Of a stretch of DNA of 54,862 bases, positions 51,588 to 54,862 are shown one piece after another (position 1 is the stretch's first letter; every line of letters begins with the position of its first letter). Location: assembly GCA_017456585.1 (NCBI GenBank), contig JAFTJD010000072.1:1-54862 (forward strand), written 5' to 3'. A program made the translations under genes and the position numbers. Origin of the DNA: Lachnospiraceae bacterium (GTDB lineage: Bacteria; Bacillota; Clostridia; Lachnospirales; Lachnospiraceae). The notes under the pieces were generated by a model that saw nothing but the letters and a program-made list of their open reading frames with translations, searched no databases and was not told the DNA's origin.

Positions 51588-53384
51588 ATGTCAGAAGAGA
51601 AAAATATCAAATCAAAACAAAAGCTTAATGTTAAATTGCTTATTATAATTGCTAGTATTGTTACGGTACTTGCTATTGTAGTAGCTTTAGTCCTAATTAT
51701 ACCGCGAGATGCCAAGGCGGAAGAAGTTACCAAGCAGTTAGAACTTGGTGATAAATACCTTGGTGAACTTGAATATGAGCAGGCAATCGCCGCATACCTC
51801 GAAGCGATAGAGATTGACTCTAAGTGTGAGGATGCATATTTCGCATTGGCAGATGTCTACATAGAGATGGGTGAATTCGATAAGGCAGAAGAGATACTTA
51901 AAGAGGCTGGGGATGAGCTCGGAAGTAGTGCGGTTAAGGATAAGAAAGAAGAACTTGATAAGAAAAAGGCGGCAAAAGATTCAAATGTTGTAGTTAAGGA
52001 AGAGGAGACAACAGCAGAGATTCCTACGGAAACCACAACAGAGGAACCAACTACGGAAGTAAGGGAGCCTGAGACGGAAACTACCATGCAAGAGTTGGAA
52101 ACCGAAACACATGTATCGGAAAGTACAGAAACGCCGGCAAGTGCTTTTGAATGGGCAACTCACATTAATGGTTATGTAGAGATTTTGGGATTGGAAGATA
52201 AAAGTTTGACAGAATTAGTTATACCCGGAGAAATAAATGGGTATGAGGTAGGCACAATTAGTCGGAATGCATTTAGCAATTTGAACACCTTGGAAAGAGT
52301 ATATATACCGAATAGTGTGACTAAAATTGGTTCGCATGCATTTTTTTTCTGTAGTAGCTTGAAAAGTATTGAAATGCCAAATGATTTAAAGGTTATTGAT
52401 TCATACACGTTTTTTGGATGTAGTAGCTTGACGAGTATAAAGATACCTGCTGGAGTGACAGATATTTATGTTTGGGCATTTGGAGAATGTAAAAGTTTGT
52501 CCTGTATAGAAATACCGCCAAGCGTAGTATACATTGGTTATTCAGCATTTGGTGGGTGTAGTAGTTTGGAAACTATTAAGATACCGGCTAGTGTGACACA
52601 TATAGATGAGGAAGCTTTTTTAGGATGCAAAGCTTTAAAAATCATCCACGTTGAAGCTGACTCTTACGCCGAAACTTGGGCGAAAGAGAATGGCTATGCG
52701 GTTGAGTATTATACTCCGACCGGCACTAATGTTGAGCCTAGTGCTTCACCAAGCGGCTCCATTACATTTGGTTCTAAATCATATAACCCTACTGTTGGGG
52801 AAGAGTTTAATGTGGCTCTATATATTAAAGGTAACGTGGATATTGCAGCTTATACATTTAATATCCAATATGATACACATAAGGTTGAATATATCTCGGG
52901 AGCTGATGCTTGTGTAGGAGGAAGATTATCGTTTGCGGGATATCCTAACAGCAATTACAAGAAAATATGGCTTGTATTTAAAGCCAAAGAAGCAGGGACT
53001 TTTTCGCTTGAAGTTACTAATCCTTATATCGGACCGGTTGATTCATCGTATGGAGATATTCTTAACTTAAGCGAGGTAGGAAACCCTACTATTACAGTTC
53101 AAGCAGCAACTTCCTCAGAAACATCAAGTACTGCTTGCGATTTGAAATCAATCTGGATTGCGGAAACAGGCTTCTACGGATTTTCAGCAAGTAGAACAGA
53201 ATATAATATCACGGTTGAGAATAATGTTGAGTCTTTAACAGTATCCGCAAGGGCAGAAGATGAAAATGCTATTGTTGAGATATCAGATACGAATCTTAAG
53301 GTCGGAAGTAATACCATTAATATTACGGTCAAAGCGACAACCGGCGAAACTAAGGTGTACACAATAAACGTAACTAGAAAATAA
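51588..53384 (+). CDS. Membrane-TPR-LRR protein with cohesin-like and cadherin-like modules
   Basis: A 598-residue paralogue of the preceding protein with nearly the same membrane helix, TPR region and Thr/Glu stalk (1 to about 170). A shorter LRR block (about 185-370) begins TPASAFEWATHINGY. Then comes a cohesin-like beta domain (about 388-505: VGEEFNVALYIKGNVDIAAY, FNIQYDTHKVEYISGADACV), and a C-terminal cadherin-like beta-sandwich domain (about 513-598: LKSIWI, ENNVESLTVSARAEDENAIV, TGETKVYTINVTRK). Cohesin domains bind dockerins in cellulosomes; whether this one does cannot be told from sequence. It is the only member of this cluster with these modules. Confidence 0.82.
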   Translation: MSEEKNIKSKQKLNVKLLIIIASIVTVLAIVVALVLIIPRDAKAEEVTKQLELGDKYLGELEYEQAIAAYLEAIEIDSKCEDAYFALADVYIEMGEFDKAEEILKEAGDELGSSAVKDKKEELDKKKAAKDSNVVVKEEETTAEIPTETTTEEPTTEVREPETETTMQELETETHVSESTETPASAFEWATHINGYVEILGLEDKSLTELVIPGEINGYEVGTISRNAFSNLNTLERVYIPNSVTKIGSHAFFFCSSLKSIEMPNDLKVIDSYTFFGCSSLTSIKIPAGVTDIYVWAFGECKSLSCIEIPPSVVYIGYSAFGGCSSLETIKIPASVTHIDEEAFLGCKALKIIHVEADSYAETWAKENGYAVEYYTPTGTNVEPSASPSGSITFGSKSYNPTVGEEFNVALYIKGNVDIAAYTFNIQYDTHKVEYISGADACVGGRLSFAGYPNSNYKKIWLVFKAKEAGTFSLEVTNPYIGPVDSSYGDILNLSEVGNPTITVQAATSSETSSTACDLKSIWIAETGFYGFSASRTEYNITVENNVESLTVSARAEDENAIVEISDTNLKVGSNTINITVKATTGETKVYTINVTRK

Positions 53385-53403
53385 TATTTTAGGAGGTCAA
53401 AAG

Positions 53404-54093
53404 ATGAAGAAGGTATTAGGAATTTTGTTCTTTTTAATTGCAGTATTATGGCTTGTAGGAGCAGCAACCGGAGTAATTAGAGATGATTATCCGTTGGTGC
53501 AGTGGTTTGGGATATTTGTTACTGTAGGAGCAGGCGTATTTTTCTTTGTGCTTGATAGAAGCGACAGAGTTAGTCCTGCGAAAGCTTATAAAATGCGAAG
53601 CAAACTGGTGGTGTGGTATTGGGTATTCTTTGGCAGTTATGTGCTGTTGCTTGCGGTTTCATACGCCTATGGATTTCTAAAGGCCATGAGTATGTATGCA
53701 GCAAGCGATGCGGAAAAATTACTGACAAAGGTTATATATGCGGGACCTGCGTTTCTTTTATTCGTAATATTTACTGCTATGATTGAAACATATGTTATTG
53801 CGTTTATCTCGGCTAAATCTTCTTTGGCCGGACAGAATATTATGGATTACCTTGATAATGGTACATTTTATCCTGTTGGTAACTCGAAGCTTATTTTTGC
53901 AAGTGATAGGGCATTATTGTTTAAGAAGAGCATGGTGGTTATCCCCTTTGCCAATATAGCCGAGGTTAATAACAAAAGGGTATTGGGTATGGAACAATAT
54001 ATTGAGATTAAATTGACTAATGGTAACAAGATTAGATTATACTCTAAGGAGTTTAATACGTTACATAGTTATCTGTATGGTGGACAAGCGTAG
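53404..54093 (+). CDS. Hypothetical membrane protein with PH-like C-terminal domain
   Basis: A 229-residue protein with four predicted membrane helices (about 4-24, 32-50, 70-92, 110-135) and a C-terminal soluble part (about 140-229) of strands resembling a bacterial PH domain (FYPVGNSKLIFASDRALLFKKSMVVIPFANIAEVNNKR, YIEIKLTNGNKIRLYSKE). The family was not otherwise recognised. It starts 19 bases after the cohesin-like gene behind AGGAGG, so it is in the same operon, and ends just before a terminator. Confidence 0.7.
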   Translation: MKKVLGILFFLIAVLWLVGAATGVIRDDYPLVQWFGIFVTVGAGVFFFVLDRSDRVSPAKAYKMRSKLVVWYWVFFGSYVLLLAVSYAYGFLKAMSMYAASDAEKLLTKVIYAGPAFLLFVIFTAMIETYVIAFISAKSSLAGQNIMDYLDNGTFYPVGNSKLIFASDRALLFKKSMVVIPFANIAEVNNKRVLGMEQYIEIKLTNGNKIRLYSKEFNTLHSYLYGGQA

Positions 54094-54117
54094 AAACTAA
54101 TACTTGCATTACAACCT

Positions 54118-54156
54118 GCCTCTGGGATATAATAAGCCCAGAGGCAATCTTTTTAT
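54118..54156 (+). terminator. Terminator ahead of the second Rpn gene
   Basis: GCCTCTGGG and CCCAGAGGC form a 9-bp stem (54118-54145) followed by TTTTTAT. It is almost identical to the hairpin at 22098. Confidence 0.85.
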
Positions 54157-54185
54157 ACCATCTTCCGTACGGAAAGGAAGAATAT

Positions 54186-54862
54186 ATGGAAAGAAAAAGA
54201 TTTTGCAATCTTAATTTAACGAATGCTTTTATGTTTGGAGCTGCGATGTCAGATCCTAGGGTTATGAGAATTGTGCTGGAGGTGCTTCTTGGCAGAACGG
54301 TGAAGAGTGTTACGGTCAATACTGAGCAGACCCTTTTGTTTAGTTCGGATAGCCGTAATATAAGACTTGATGTTTTCGCTGAGAATGAAGATGGTACATA
54401 CAATGTAGAGATGCAGGGAGAGGACGAGGGTAATCTTCCGAAACGTAGCCGATATCATCAGGCAGAGATGGATGTCATGACCCTAAGGCCGGGAGAAGAT
54501 TTTAATAATCTGAAGCCGAATATTGTTATATTTATCTGTAAGTTTGATCCGTTTGAGGATAATCTCTATCAGTACACGTTTGAGAATATTTGTCATGAAA
54601 CCGGCAAAGTTCTTGGCGATGAGACTTGGAAGATTTTCTTTAATATTAAGGGGAAGAATGTTGGTAACACGCCGGAGAGGATTATAAACCTTCTTACGTA
54701 TATGGCGAATACTACGGATGAATGCGCAGAGAGCCTTATGGATGACAATGTTAAGCAGATACATAAGTATGTATCGGAGCTTAAACGTAGCCGAGAATGG
54801 GAGGGAAGGTATATGCGTTTTGACGAATTGCTTAAGAAGGAGAAGAAAGAAGGATATGCAGA
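54186..54862 (+). CDS. Rpn family PD-(D/E)XK nuclease, cut by window end
   Basis: 225 codons are visible from ATG 54186 with no stop before the right edge. The protein (MERKRFCNLNLTNAFMFGAA...) is very close to the Rpn protein at 22178 throughout, with the nuclease core RNIRLDVFAENEDG...YNVEMQ intact. It ends in the beginning of the AEG-repeat tail. The upstream hairpin and CCGTACGGAAAGG leader are also duplicated, so gene and leader were copied together. Confidence 0.88.
   Translation, partial: MERKRFCNLNLTNAFMFGAAMSDPRVMRIVLEVLLGRTVKSVTVNTEQTLLFSSDSRNIRLDVFAENEDGTYNVEMQGEDEGNLPKRSRYHQAEMDVMTLRPGEDFNNLKPNIVIFICKFDPFEDNLYQYTFENICHETGKVLGDETWKIFFNIKGKNVGNTPERIINLLTYMANTTDECAESLMDDNVKQIHKYVSELKRSREWEGRYMRFDELLKKEKKEGYA

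Noticed and set aside
1..54862. tRNA or rRNA genes
   Set aside because: None was recognised on either strand by eye; a covariance search would be the decisive test.

Overview
The window looks like chromosome of a low-GC, Gram-positive member of the Clostridia, most probably Lachnospiraceae (Butyrivibrio, Pseudobutyrivibrio or Roseburia relatives). The signs are AT-rich DNA with purine-rich AGGAGG ribosome-binding sites, the ireB-ruvX-DUF1292 block, ribonuclease J, long-form HPF, an RF2 gene with the programmed +1 frameshift, a sporulation-type sigma K, and BspA-type leucine-rich-repeat and cell-wall-binding-repeat surface proteins. Genus is an inference; no rRNA or tRNA gene was recognised.

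Region 1 (1-18.7 kb) is mostly conserved core: the end of mtaB, ireB, ruvX, a DUF1292 gene, rnj, a shortened MltG-like gene, trmR and a U32 peptidase-family gene (tRNA U34 hydroxylation and methylation), sigK, an SDR reductase, a thioredoxin-reductase gene overlapping a secreted NlpC/P60 hydrolase gene, hpf, secA, prfB, a lone cheW, a second SDR gene, an ACT-domain gene and hom. Three intergenic regions stand out. Two are very long inverted repeats (5724-6096 and 16336-16899). The third is a tight cluster of DnaA boxes at 10049-10147.

Region 2 (18.8-35.1 kb) is accessory and surface related. It holds a DUF2752 membrane protein, a secreted cell-wall-binding-repeat protein, an Rpn-family nuclease, and a 1266-residue secreted protein with 20 Cys-rich repeats and a CAP domain. 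It also holds a secreted LRR protein and a remarkable fusion of an ECF sigma factor, a membrane helix and an LRR ectodomain. The fusion gene has a one-base frameshift near its 3' end. A beta-propeller protein and a DUF4143 ATPase close the region. Two pairs of direct repeats lie between these genes.

Region 3 (35.2-44.5 kb) carries a DUF4190 membrane protein, a two-gene ABC exporter and tex. It then has a LytTR response-regulator operon in which the histidine-kinase functions appear to be split over separate proteins. One protein has the ATPase domain but Ala in place of the phospho-acceptor His; two tandem paralogues have a membrane sensor and the His but no ATPase domain. A small HTH repressor gene follows on the opposite strand.

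Region 4 (44.6-54.9 kb) is a run of co-directional surface genes: two lipoproteins, a membrane TPR protein, two membrane-TPR-LRR proteins (one with a cohesin-like and a cadherin-like module) and a membrane protein. It ends in a second Rpn nuclease gene cut by the window edge. The same LRR ectodomain is carried on at least four different N-terminal modules in regions 2 and 4, which suggests a module-shuffling family of surface sensors or adhesins.
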